Virus record (IMG/VR): IMGVR_UViG_3300047374_000556
Location: 1 to 64,000 of that record
Source of the DNA: a virus
Reading direction: 5' to 3' (one strand)
DNA length: 64,000 bases
Shown: piece after piece, positions 38,737 to 47,444 of the stretch
Layout: each line of letters opens with the position of its first letter
How positions within the stretch are numbered: the stretch's first letter is position 1
Position numbers and translations under genes: made by a program
The notes under the pieces: model-generated
The model's input: the letters and a program-made list of their open reading frames with translations, nothing else
What the model was told of the DNA's origin: nothing
Database searches by the model: none

Positions 38737-41700
38737 TAAATGTAAAATTTTATGGCATTCTCAGTAAAACGCTTGGGAAGAGGAAGTATAAAAATTTAGA
38801 TGAATTAAAATTTTTTGTAAAGTATAATATATATCCTTGTAAAATTATTGAGCAAAAAAAAAGCTACGCAGTCCTGCCATTAGTTTCTGGAGAAGGGGGA
38901 GGAAAAGGAAAAGGATCGCCTCCCACTCCTTTGTTGAAGCCTCCTGCTCCAGACGAAAATTCTTTACAAAGCTTTTCTCAATCTGAAACACTTGACTTAA
39001 TATGCGAAGGCCCAATTGAAGGCTTTTGCGACTCTAATGGTAATTTAATTACAAACAATAGTAATATAGCTAAAGGAGTGTACTTTAATGGAACTGTAGT
39101 TCAAAATGCCAACGATACTTATAATTACAGAAGGTTAGCTTTGAACTATGTAAAGGGAGACCATAAAGGTATAAACCCGTATTCCCAAACTCACAATTGG
39201 TCTCGAAGTAAAATTTATAATACCCAATCAATTAAACAAAAACTTGTTGGACCAAATATGGCTTCTACAGAAGATGGAGCTCCTCGACTTTATGGTGGAG
39301 GGACGCCAAATTTTGCAGGCATGGTTTCTTTAATGCAGCAAAGTGGAGAGTCAAAAGTAAAGTCAGATTTTAATACATCTCATTGGTATCAAAAAAATGG
39401 AGCCCATATAGGATATTTTTTAGGGGGAACAGGCGGTTTAGACAACGCAATAAAATACGGATATGCCGCGAGCCAAGTAGAGCACGGATCAGATATTAGG
39501 ACTCATACATCAACACGAGACTTTACTGCGTGGAGCGCTGGCCACTCAGAATTTACAGAAGGAGGATTTCCTGTTTCGCATACAATTAAAAATAACGAAG
39601 TTGACTTTGCGTATATTACTATATCTATAGATGATTTAAAAGACACTGTAGATCATGGAGCAGGCGCTGGCAAAGTTGGGATTATGACAACAAGCCGAGA
39701 GCATAAAGTTGGCTTTCAGGTAGAGATTGGAGTAAATGGCCTGACCGATGAAGAAGCTCAGTCACCTGAATTTAAGGAATGGCTAAGCCATCACGGATTT
39801 AATCAAAGCTCATCAAATCCTAGAAGATCAATCTCAAGAAATTATTTTGTACAAGGTCTGGTCGCTGGAAGTAGTTATTTAGTTGATGTAGGTAGGGCTA
39901 GCTTTGGCGCTGATGGAGAAGTGATATTCGGGGAAGATAATGATTTTGATGAAGGCATGAATTCTATTGATGAGGGAACTAATCCTGCAGCAGTTTTTGA
40001 CGCATCTGATATGGAAGCACTTAAGCCAGATCAATCTCTGCCCCATAATTTTGCACCATCCCAAGGCGAAGCCGCTTTAGGCTTGAATAGATTTCAACAG
40101 TTTGGAGAAAACACGACTTTAAGGGATTATTATGAAAGAGGTATGAAAACTTTTTTTATGCCAATGACCGATGCGAATAACGCTTTTAATTGTTTTAGAT
40201 TACCTCCCTCTACCGTAACAGTTAATGAAGATAAAATTTCTAAAACAAGATACATTAAAGTAACGAGAACAGGAAGAGAGTTGATATCTCCAATTATGAG
40301 CGCAAAAATCAGCTTAGATAGCGTTACGGAGATTATAGACGAAAAAATAGCTTACCCTTATAGCGCAATTATACAACAATCTTTTAATTCTAGATATTTT
40401 TCAGAAAAACCAGAGAGAACCTATCATTTAAGACTTAAGAAAATTTTGATACCATCTAATTATAATCCAGATAATAGATCAACAGTTGGAGCTAATGTAT
40501 ACAATGGAGCTTGGGATGGAACTTTTAAATATGCTTGGTCTGATAATCCAGCATGGGTTTTATATGATTTAATGACTAATAATAGGTATGGTATAGGCGC
40601 CTATTTAGATATTAATAAAATTGATAAATGGACTCTATATAGAATAGGTAGGTATTGTGATGCTGTGGATGATGATGGAAACTTTGTAGGGGTTGATGAT
40701 ACATACAATGGTAAAGAGCCTAGATACTCAATGAACGTACTAATTTCAGAAGAAGAAGAAGCTTATGAACTTTTAAAAACTATAGCAGAAACATTTCACG
40801 GAATAGCTTATTGGGATGGCAGAGGAGTTTCTATATCTATGGACGGAGGAGGCAATACTATAACTTACGATGATTTTTCGAATTCTGCAAATTACGTTAT
40901 AGGAACAAAAGTAGAGTTTCCTCGCTCAACTTTTAATATATACGAAAAAATTGCAAACGGAGGTAGAGGCATTAGGCCTGGAGTAGATCAGGATTGGAAA
41001 AAATATTGGAATAAAATACCTGGAATCGAAATTGACGAACCCGCCATTAACTTTAGCAACACCAATGTTGAAGGAGGCACTTTTTCATATTTTACTAGTT
41101 CAAAAGCCTCAAGATATACAGTTGCTAGAGTTGGTTACATGGATAAAACTGATAGTTATAGAAAAAAATATGAGTATGTAGAGGACAAGCAAGGCGTAAA
41201 AGAATTAGGGGTCATACGAAAAAATATTGAACCATTAGGATGCACGTCAAGAGGGCAAGCGCGTAGAATGGGGCGGTGGTTTTTCCTCACTTCTTCTGTA
41301 AACACAGAAACAATTACTTTTTCTACAGATTATAGAGCTTTGTTTTTAAAACCAGGAAATATTATAGGAGTAACTGATACTCTCAAAAACACAAATCAAT
41401 CCATAGGGAAAATAGTAGATGTAGAGGGGACTGAGACTTTAGTGTTGACACATCCTATTTCTGTGCAGACCCGCAATCAAACTACCAGGCAAAATAAATA
41501 TTATGACATAATACTAGGGAATATTGACCCAAGTTATAATATGGATTTTTTAGATAATAAAGGATCTGTTACTGGGGACGATATCGCTAATTTAAATAAA
41601 GCTCAAAGATTGCAAGGGTCAATTTTTCCAGCAGACGGATCAAGTACAACTACAAATAAAATTAAAGTCAAGGATCTTCAGGGTAATTTTTTAAAATTTA

Positions 41701-44531
41701 CTAATTCTTTATTAGATAGTTATGACAATGGATATAATGTAGTATCCAAAGGTACGGATTGGGCTTTAGTTAATCCAACTGATGGAGGTGAATACAGTAA
41801 TGATTGGCAAGAAAGAAAATATAGGATTCAAGCAATAGAGGAAGAGGGTGAAGGTAAGTATAAAGTCATCGCTGTATTGTTTGACGAAGAGAAGCTATCA
41901 TCTATGGATCAAACTTTCCCAGTAATATCTTCAAATTATGAAATAACATTAGGTGATTCAGCCGAAATTGCAAACGCAACCCCTCCAGTCGTTGAGAAGT
42001 TTAAAGAAACCAGCTCGTCAACCCTCACTTTTAAAGTTAAATTTTCCACCACTATAGATGAATCCAAGTTTAATAGCATAACTAATAATATTATCTTGTC
42101 AAGCCCAAATGGCACACAGACTACTCACAATAATTCAAGCAGAAACGGTGGCGGAACAAAAGAATTTACAATAAATACTGGTATTGCAAAAACATCTAGC
42201 GCAGCCTCTGGAGTATGGAGCGTGTACGTTACGACAACTGGCATTCAGTCTTCTACATCCCAATCAAAAACTTCTGCCGCAGGCATATTATCAAGAGTTA
42301 TAGCTGATGCGAGTTATAGTAATAGTCCCCCTGGCGTTTTGAATGTTGGTGTATTATCTGACGATGGGCAAACTAAAAGTAATTATAATACTATTACCGC
42401 TCCTGGATTAAGTTTTGATATAAGTTGGGAGTATCAAGATATTGACGGAGGAAGGACGCAATATGATAGTATCTCAACGCTACTTGGTAGTAGTCCATTT
42501 TTCGAAGGGTTTAGGGTAGGACTATGCCCAGTAGATAGAAGCGGTTTGACAAGCGCAAGAAGCGCGGGAACCCCCCAAACAACTAATGTGAGATGGATTT
42601 ATGGTGATGATAATCTACTCAATAGGCTAAGCTTTAGCTTTAATTATGAAAGAAGATTTGATAAGCAAGCCGACGATGATGGTGTAGAAAGCTTTATATA
42701 CAGTAATCTACAGGATGAGAGAGGTATAGCTGTAGTAGTTCAAGCTGTAGCAAGAGCAGGTAATAGTAGGAGATATAGCAGCAGAGAAACTTTTATTATG
42801 TATGACCCACCAGTTATATATACTCCTGTTATTACTTCAATCGTTCCAAGATTTATACCAAACAGCGATGTATTTTATGATTTAAATAAAGATAAAACAA
42901 TATCAATCATTGTAACAGATGATGACGGAAATGAGTCTCAATCAGAAACCAGTCCACACGGAAAAATACCTGATGGCGCAGTATTTGATTTTGAAACTGA
43001 GGCCTCTAAGAACTCAAACGTTCCCTCAAGGATATATTCTGTAGACGAAGCTTTGGCATTGTGGACTGAAATAAAAAATAATACTATTAATTCTAATGTT
43101 GTCAACCAAAAGAGTAGAAAAATAAGCAGATGGTTTGGAGGAAATGCTCAAACAATATATATAGATATATCTTATGATAATATTAAGCTCGCTGCTGAAG
43201 CGTGGGAGGAATATCAGTATATAGACCCAAAATATGGAGACCAAGTCGATACTCACTGGGAGAATTTCACTATTGTAAATTACGCTCACCAAGAAGAAAT
43301 CTCTGATACAGAAATGGTGTCTGAATTAGGAGATTGGACTACTGAAGATATAGTCTTTAATGATGCAAATAAACAAATTTTGAGAAAAAATCTTCCAGAG
43401 GGTGCTGGGGCAAATACACTATCAGCATTTGAGTCTATGTCTTTATTTGCTTCAGGTAGTTTTCATAAGCCTAGCTTAATGAATCCAAATAGGTATTTAG
43501 AAAGCTCGGCAATAGGATATATGCAAGTATTTATAGGCAAAGATAATCCAGATTATGAACCTGCAGAAGATAATTTATTTACCGCTTTAGCTGGAGTAAA
43601 CAAAACAATCATTCCTTATGATGATGAATTAGAAGATGGGATTAACTACGACAATGATTTTTTTGTGAAACTTAAAATTTGGGACTATTTTGATTGGAAC
43701 AATTCCTCGTTAGATCATTTAACTAAATTAACAGAGATCGCTCCGCAAGAAATTGATTTTGGCGTTACTGGTTTCATGGTTATACCTGAGGAAGATTTAG
43801 CTGATTTAGCATCAGAAGATGAAGAAGACGCAACTGTAGAGGAATTAGGTCATGCTTTTATTAATACTTTTGGTGACGAAAGGTTGATGGGAATGAAACA
43901 ATTTAGAGAAGGTTTAATCATAGGAGGAACAGAAACTTGGTCGTCTGCAGACGGCGCACAAAATAATCCAGACTCTTTCGTAAAGTATCCATTAGGGAAT
44001 CATGTAAATTCATATCAAGGCACTCCTGTCGGCATAGGTCAATATAATTTAGAAAATGTAACAAGCAAAACTTATCAAGACTTATTAGGCGAAGGAGACA
44101 GTAGTAATCAATTTGCCCTAACAAAAGGTGAATTAAATAATGATATGCTTGATTTTCATGTCAACATTAAAGGGATGAATATTAGGTGTGTGCCTGGCGA
44201 CAACGGAAACTACGATGGCGTTGGAGGAGTAATTTCTGGACAAACTATAAAAACTAACGGTTTCGAAGCTGGAGAGATTGTGGCTTTTTCTCAAGAGCCT
44301 ACAATTAACGGTTCGCCAATGTCAACTTACTTCTCTGAAGGAGAAGGAATATCTGGAAAAATAGATGAAGCTTTAAATAACACAAATATTTTTGACGATA
44401 AAATACAAGATACAAACTTTACTGAAAATTTAGTTATATCTGGAGACTCAAGATTAAAAGTTGAAGATGGTAATCTTCATATAGAAGTTAATGGTATATG
44501 GTATAGGATTGAGCCCGATGGCACATCTTAA
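38733..44531 (+). CDS. tail tip / host specificity protein J-like
   Basis: A 1932-residue protein, larger than lambda gpJ (1132). The opening MINVKFYGILSKTLGKRKYKN is a short extra domain. SQSETLDLICEGPIEGF at about residue 90 starts the gpJ core; DNPAWVLYDLMTNNRYGIGAYLD and TISFSTDYRALFLKPGN are later gpJ phrases. An insert of several hundred residues lies between the first motif and the core. The end has low-complexity, acidic stretches and a short VEDGNLHIEVNGIWYRIE tip. It should bind the host receptor at the tail end. Confidence 0.88.
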   Translation: MINVKFYGILSKTLGKRKYKNLDELKFFVKYNIYPCKIIEQKKSYAVLPLVSGEGGGKGKGSPPTPLLKPPAPDENSLQSFSQSETLDLICEGPIEGFCDSNGNLITNNSNIAKGVYFNGTVVQNANDTYNYRRLALNYVKGDHKGINPYSQTHNWSRSKIYNTQSIKQKLVGPNMASTEDGAPRLYGGGTPNFAGMVSLMQQSGESKVKSDFNTSHWYQKNGAHIGYFLGGTGGLDNAIKYGYAASQVEHGSDIRTHTSTRDFTAWSAGHSEFTEGGFPVSHTIKNNEVDFAYITISIDDLKDTVDHGAGAGKVGIMTTSREHKVGFQVEIGVNGLTDEEAQSPEFKEWLSHHGFNQSSSNPRRSISRNYFVQGLVAGSSYLVDVGRASFGADGEVIFGEDNDFDEGMNSIDEGTNPAAVFDASDMEALKPDQSLPHNFAPSQGEAALGLNRFQQFGENTTLRDYYERGMKTFFMPMTDANNAFNCFRLPPSTVTVNEDKISKTRYIKVTRTGRELISPIMSAKISLDSVTEIIDEKIAYPYSAIIQQSFNSRYFSEKPERTYHLRLKKILIPSNYNPDNRSTVGANVYNGAWDGTFKYAWSDNPAWVLYDLMTNNRYGIGAYLDINKIDKWTLYRIGRYCDAVDDDGNFVGVDDTYNGKEPRYSMNVLISEEEEAYELLKTIAETFHGIAYWDGRGVSISMDGGGNTITYDDFSNSANYVIGTKVEFPRSTFNIYEKIANGGRGIRPGVDQDWKKYWNKIPGIEIDEPAINFSNTNVEGGTFSYFTSSKASRYTVARVGYMDKTDSYRKKYEYVEDKQGVKELGVIRKNIEPLGCTSRGQARRMGRWFFLTSSVNTETITFSTDYRALFLKPGNIIGVTDTLKNTNQSIGKIVDVEGTETLVLTHPISVQTRNQTTRQNKYYDIILGNIDPSYNMDFLDNKGSVTGDDIANLNKAQRLQGSIFPADGSSTTTNKIKVKDLQGNFLKFTNSLLDSYDNGYNVVSKGTDWALVNPTDGGEYSNDWQERKYRIQAIEEEGEGKYKVIAVLFDEEKLSSMDQTFPVISSNYEITLGDSAEIANATPPVVEKFKETSSSTLTFKVKFSTTIDESKFNSITNNIILSSPNGTQTTHNNSSRNGGGTKEFTINTGIAKTSSAASGVWSVYVTTTGIQSSTSQSKTSAAGILSRVIADASYSNSPPGVLNVGVLSDDGQTKSNYNTITAPGLSFDISWEYQDIDGGRTQYDSISTLLGSSPFFEGFRVGLCPVDRSGLTSARSAGTPQTTNVRWIYGDDNLLNRLSFSFNYERRFDKQADDDGVESFIYSNLQDERGIAVVVQAVARAGNSRRYSSRETFIMYDPPVIYTPVITSIVPRFIPNSDVFYDLNKDKTISIIVTDDDGNESQSETSPHGKIPDGAVFDFETEASKNSNVPSRIYSVDEALALWTEIKNNTINSNVVNQKSRKISRWFGGNAQTIYIDISYDNIKLAAEAWEEYQYIDPKYGDQVDTHWENFTIVNYAHQEEISDTEMVSELGDWTTEDIVFNDANKQILRKNLPEGAGANTLSAFESMSLFASGSFHKPSLMNPNRYLESSAIGYMQVFIGKDNPDYEPAEDNLFTALAGVNKTIIPYDDELEDGINYDNDFFVKLKIWDYFDWNNSSLDHLTKLTEIAPQEIDFGVTGFMVIPEEDLADLASEDEEDATVEELGHAFINTFGDERLMGMKQFREGLIIGGTETWSSADGAQNNPDSFVKYPLGNHVNSYQGTPVGIGQYNLENVTSKTYQDLLGEGDSSNQFALTKGELNNDMLDFHVNIKGMNIRCVPGDNGNYDGVGGVISGQTIKTNGFEAGEIVAFSQEPTINGSPMSTYFSEGEGISGKIDEALNNTNIFDDKIQDTNFTENLVISGDSRLKVEDGNLHIEVNGIWYRIEPDGTS

Positions 44532-44692
44532 TCTTTGAATGTAGATTCTATATCTTGCAATAATTTAATCTTTTCTGATTTAGGTAAACTATTATATTTT
44601 TTCTTTAACTTTTTAAACACTCTTTTGTGTTCAGCTGATGAACCATCATAGGAAATTAATTTTTTAATTAATAACGCTTTTTGTTTATTCAC
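44528..44692 (-). CDS. small basic protein with GTG start (54 aa)
   Basis: A 54-codon frame starting at a GTG at 44692, overlapping the TAA of the gene upstream by a few bases, and ending four bases inside the convergent gpJ gene. The product is basic and helical (KKLISYDGSSAEHKRVFKKLKKKYNSLPKSEKIKLLQ). Function unknown. Confidence 0.5.
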   Translation of the reverse strand: MNKQKALLIKKLISYDGSSAEHKRVFKKLKKKYNSLPKSEKIKLLQDIESTFKD

Positions 44693-44906
44693 TTTTTTCT
44701 TCTTCTTTAGGAATTAAATTATTCAATGTAGATATAAGAGAATCGTAGCTATCAATTTCTTGGATAATTTTTTTAATCGTACCACTTAAATCTCCGTGCT
44801 CACCTACACCTACAGGAGAGTTAAGCATAACATTTAGATCTGCAATTTTCTGGTCTCTTAACCCAATGTATTCAGAATAAATTCCTCTAAGATAAACTTC
44901 TTTCAT
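44685..44906 (-). CDS. helical phage protein (73 aa)
   Basis: A 73-residue helical protein (MKEVYLRGIYSEYIGLRDQKIADLNVMLNSP...). The Shine-Dalgarno GAAGGAGG lies upstream of its ATG, inside the preceding 32-aa gene. 'LREIYxEYxxLRDxKIxDLxxxLxxPVGVGEHxD' proteins occur in several phages with no assigned function. Confidence 0.65.
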   Translation of the reverse strand: MKEVYLRGIYSEYIGLRDQKIADLNVMLNSPVGVGEHGDLSGTIKKIIQEIDSYDSLISTLNNLIPKEEEKSE

Positions 44907-45004
44907 TAAAGCTTTCCTCCTTCTGAATATTTAATACATAAGCAAATGCAATAAATTGCTGCTCCCGCTAAAATAAAATAACCTTGTAATTCTGAATTGT
45001 CCAT
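44906..45004 (-). CDS. tiny membrane protein (32 aa)
   Basis: A 32-codon frame (MDNSELQGYFILAGAAIYCICLCIKYSEGGKL) with one hydrophobic span. Its TAA overlaps the ATG of the 73-aa gene by one base, and its last codons hold that gene's Shine-Dalgarno sequence. Leaderless promoter directly upstream. Confidence 0.55.
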   Translation of the reverse strand: MDNSELQGYFILAGAAIYCICLCIKYSEGGKL

Positions 45005-45011
45005 ATATATA

Positions 45012-45040
45012 ATTATATTAAAAAAGTTTTAAAAAGTCAA
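45012..45040 (-). promoter_or_regulatory. sigma70-like promoter, leaderless type
   Basis: TTGACT, 17 bases, TATAAT, seven bases, then the ATG at 45004. Confidence 0.75.
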
Positions 45041-45053
45041 GAAATATTTTCAT

Positions 45054-45593
45054 TTATCTATATTCATGCCTTAATAATCTCCAACGATCAGAATCAATTG
45101 GCTTTGATCCGTCATTGATTGCAAATAGCATATCCACAATTTCTTCTACCGAATCATAAATGTACTTGTGAGGTAACATACCAAGCATCCAAAGTGGAGT
45201 TTTTGACTTGCCCCCTTCCATGCTTATAAAGATTGGCTTCTTCATCCTAACAGCAGTTACAATTTCTTCAGCGCTACCCCAAGAAGCTACAGAGGGGACA
45301 AGATGAGCAATAATAAAGTCACTTCTATCTACTAAGTTTAAATCATATGCTCTTACGGTTTTCATTCTTTGGGCTGCCCTATCGTATTGCTTAGTTTTCA
45401 TCCAATTTTCCATCTCAAGCCTAGACGCTTCATCTTCTTCTACGTCTTTCATAAATGGCTTTTCGTAAGGGTCAAAACAAGTTACATTGATTTCAGAGAG
45501 CTTTTGAGTAACTTCAGTTCTCCAATTTCTTCCGCTAATATATTGCATATGGCCGACTAGATAAGTTTTAGTTTTTTCTAGAATATTTTTCAT
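45054..45593 (-). CDS. nucleoside 2-deoxyribosyltransferase-like protein
   Basis: A 179-residue protein; the ATG at 45593 (MKNILEKTKTYLVGHMQY), fixed by the promoter, is preferred over a 40-codon upstream extension. The pattern YLVGHMQYISGRNWR, FDPYEKPF, DLNLVDRSDFIIAHLVPSVASWGSAEEIVTAV fits the nucleoside deoxyribosyltransferase superfamily, with the Glu of SWGSAEE in the nucleophile position. It would exchange or remove bases from deoxynucleosides, perhaps in host DNA salvage or base modification. Reaction unproven. Confidence 0.7.
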   Translation of the reverse strand: MKNILEKTKTYLVGHMQYISGRNWRTEVTQKLSEINVTCFDPYEKPFMKDVEEDEASRLEMENWMKTKQYDRAAQRMKTVRAYDLNLVDRSDFIIAHLVPSVASWGSAEEIVTAVRMKKPIFISMEGGKSKTPLWMLGMLPHKYIYDSVEEIVDMLFAINDGSKPIDSDRWRLLRHEYR

Positions 45594-45599
45594 ATTATA

Positions 45600-45628
45600 A
45601 CTATAATATATATAAACAAATTTGTCAA
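45600..45628 (-). promoter_or_regulatory. strong sigma70-like promoter, leaderless type
   Basis: TTGACA, 17 bases, TATAGT, TATAAT, then the ATG at 45593. The -10 and discriminator sequence equals that of the uvsE promoter at 7366-7394. Confidence 0.85.
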
Positions 45629-45633
45629 GAAAA

Positions 45634-45855
45634 ATGAATAATAGTACGCCAGAAGAAATGAATTTAATAACGATATTTATGGATGTAAATAAAACTCCAG
45701 AGCAAACTTGCAAGGAAATTGATTTTGAAGGTTGCGAACAAATGAAAAGAGATTATCTTTCTGAAGTTAATACTCCTGGCGGATGCTCATCGTGCAGGAA
45801 AGCTAGCGTGAGGAGAAAATACACATCTTTTATTAAACCAAAAATTAAAAAATGA
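45634..45855 (+). CDS. small protein with a C-terminal CxxC (73 aa)
   Basis: The ATG at 45634 (MNNSTPEEMNLITIF) is used because the earlier codons overlap the divergent promoter. Helical N-terminus, then CEQMKRDYLSEVNTPGGCSSCRKASVRRKYT with a CSSC pair that could form a zinc knuckle. Coupled to the membrane gene downstream by a four-base overlap. Function unknown. Confidence 0.6.
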   Translation: MNNSTPEEMNLITIFMDVNKTPEQTCKEIDFEGCEQMKRDYLSEVNTPGGCSSCRKASVRRKYTSFIKPKIKK

Positions 45856-46181
45856 TAAATTATTTATTAATTTATATCGCTTCTGTTTTAGTTGTATCTA
45901 ATGTTATTGCTATATTGGAATATACTAATTTAAAGGTATATGCTCTGTCGTTATTTATAAAAGAAAAAATATATACATTAGATGATTTGCATGATTATAT
46001 TGTAGATAATTGGGGAAAACTTGGAGAATTATTAAGCTGCCCTTTATGTTATAGCACTTGGCTGTCTTTGTTTTTAGGGTTGTGGTGTGTTTGGTTTTTT
46101 AATTTAAATATTATTTATGCTTTGCTTTGTATGTTTTCAATTCCTAGTCTCGCATGTTTAATAAATAAAAAAATAATTTAA
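45852..46181 (+). CDS. DUF1360-like membrane protein (109 aa)
   Basis: A 109-residue membrane protein with spans near residues 3-20, 70-88 and 90-105. The GELLSCPLCYSTWLSLFLGL stretch matches the 'L(L/T)CPxCxGTWxG' signature of DUF1360 (prophage-linked membrane proteins). It ends three bases before the tmRNA 3' end on the other strand. Function unknown. Confidence 0.65.
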   Translation: MINYLLIYIASVLVVSNVIAILEYTNLKVYALSLFIKEKIYTLDDLHDYIVDNWGKLGELLSCPLCYSTWLSLFLGLWCVWFFNLNIIYALLCMFSIPSLACLINKKII

Positions 46182-46183
46182 AT

Positions 46184-46581
46184 TGGTGGACGTGGCGGGA
46201 GTCGAACCCGCGTCTTTAAATTTTCTGTAGATATACATCTACAAGTTTAGTTAATTTTTTTTACAGTTATGATATTAACATCCAACTAACCATTTCAATT
46301 ATTCACTCAAACTTGAGGCCTTCGAATACTCAATGGTACAGTTTATGAAACGGATAAACTTTTATCTGTTTTGCAGATTGATGACCTCGTAATCTCTTTA
46401 TCTGCGTCAAAAGTTACGAGGTAGCAGAACTAAGCTGCTAAGGCAAGCTTTTTAGCTTTTAAGCCAAAAGCTTTAACACGGTTTTTGTTGCCATGTAATT
46501 GTTTGCACCTTTTTTAGGAGCCAGATGCAACTCCTACTTGCAGTATACTAATCCAATTTAAATCGAATCCAGTACACGCCC
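46184..46581 (-). ncRNA. ssrA: transfer-messenger RNA (tmRNA, ssrA)
   Basis: A roughly 398-base tmRNA on the minus strand. The 5' end GGGCGTG pairs with CACGTCC before an encoded CCA; GTGTACTGGATTCGAT and GCGGGTTCGACTCCCGCC are the D- and T-arm regions. The tag frame ends TTA GCA GCT TAG (stop at 46430-46432), the same LAA ending as in E. coli. Read back in that frame to a GGC resume codon, it gives GNKNRVKAFG then LKAKKLALAA. The tag CDS is therefore about 46430-46492. Likely full-length and functional in trans-translation. Confidence 0.93.
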
Positions 46582-46617
46582 ATAAATTTTTCAAAGAACT
46601 TCGAAGGTTACACCTAA

Positions 46618-47406
46618 TTAAGATGAGTGTAGCGCTTTGAGTAGAGCTCTCGCTTCTTTAGGAGGAATGTCTGAAAAGTCTGACCAATTTTTAGTGTCAG
46701 CATTTTTATACAAATCATTTTGCCACAATTCCCGAAGTTTGCTTTTGAAGTCGGTATAGTTATTGATGCCAAATTTATCTTTTGCTAGGCTAGCGAGTAT
46801 TCCAGCAGGAGAGATGTCTGAATTTGACTGCGCTTCAGTTTCTCTCTGGGTAAGATTCTGCTGAGTATTGTTTGATTTATCGATTTCGTCATCTCCGACA
46901 ATATGGACATTTAAAAAGTTTCTAACGCAGCGCACAAATGATCTATTACAAGCGATTGTTTCTAGAAATTTAGTTGCGAAGCTGCTAGTATTGTTCAGTG
47001 TTGCATTGGCCATATCTTCAAACACAATAGGCTCATTGTTGGTTTCATAGTTGGCTAAAAAAGTAATCGAACAAGATACAGCTACATGGTCTTCTTCGCA
47101 TTTTACAGTTTTATAGTTAACCGAAGAAAATCCTCTGAGTTTAGCTAGTTCTTTTATGCCACTTAATTTTATTAAAAGTTGGTGATCCGCGAGACCTTCT
47201 ATAGTTTTAGGATAATCTTTTCCTCTAGTTTGAAACCAAGATCTATTTGGAAATAAATGCTCATCTTTAATCATGGCTCTCCAATTGATTGAGCCATCGT
47301 CATTAAATTCATATTGATGGTTTTGTAGTAATCCGTTTTCGTCTCTAGTATAAAGATTTGGACCAGAGCTATTATCTATTTTTGTTTGCTTAGTTGTTTT
47401 TTTCAT
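46618..47406 (-). CDS. hypothetical protein, possibly recombination-related (262 aa)
   Basis: A 262-residue soluble protein. The middle (IKLSGIKELAKLRGFSSVNYKTVKCEEDHVAVSCSITFLANYETNNEPIVFEDMANATLNNTSSFATKFLETIACNRSFVRCVRNFLNVHIV in phrases) has the broad 'TxFAxKFLETIAxNRxFVRxVRNFL' look of ssDNA-annealing or recombination proteins, though I am unsure. The last third is a disordered linker plus a small helical domain. It lies between the tmRNA and a glycosyltransferase, transcribed from 47416-47444. Confidence 0.4.
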   Translation of the reverse strand: MKKTTKQTKIDNSSGPNLYTRDENGLLQNHQYEFNDDGSINWRAMIKDEHLFPNRSWFQTRGKDYPKTIEGLADHQLLIKLSGIKELAKLRGFSSVNYKTVKCEEDHVAVSCSITFLANYETNNEPIVFEDMANATLNNTSSFATKFLETIACNRSFVRCVRNFLNVHIVGDDEIDKSNNTQQNLTQRETEAQSNSDISPAGILASLAKDKFGINNYTDFKSKLRELWQNDLYKNADTKNWSDFSDIPPKEARALLKALHSS

Positions 47407-47415
47407 TGTTTATAT

Positions 47416-47444
47416 ATAATAACATATATTATAAACTAAGTCAA
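47416..47444 (-). promoter_or_regulatory. sigma70-like promoter, near-leaderless type
   Basis: TTGACT, 17 bases, TATTAT, nine bases, then the ATG at 47406. Same form as the promoter at 58641-58669. Confidence 0.6.

Noticed and set aside
45594-45713. N-terminal extension of the deoxyribosyltransferase-like gene
   Set aside because: The extension covers the promoter at 45600-45628 and reads as low-complexity hydrophobic sequence.
46184-46260. Apparent tRNA-like 3' end on the minus strand
   Set aside because: The T-arm and CCA belong to the tmRNA, whose 5' partner GGGCGTG lies about 390 bases away; not a separate tRNA.
46430-46510. Alternative tmRNA tag starting GCA AAC AAT (ANNYMATKTVLKLLA)
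   Set aside because: That frame ends in LLA with a stop inside the expected tag, while the other frame ends in the classical TTA GCA GCT TAG. The latter is preferred, though not proven.
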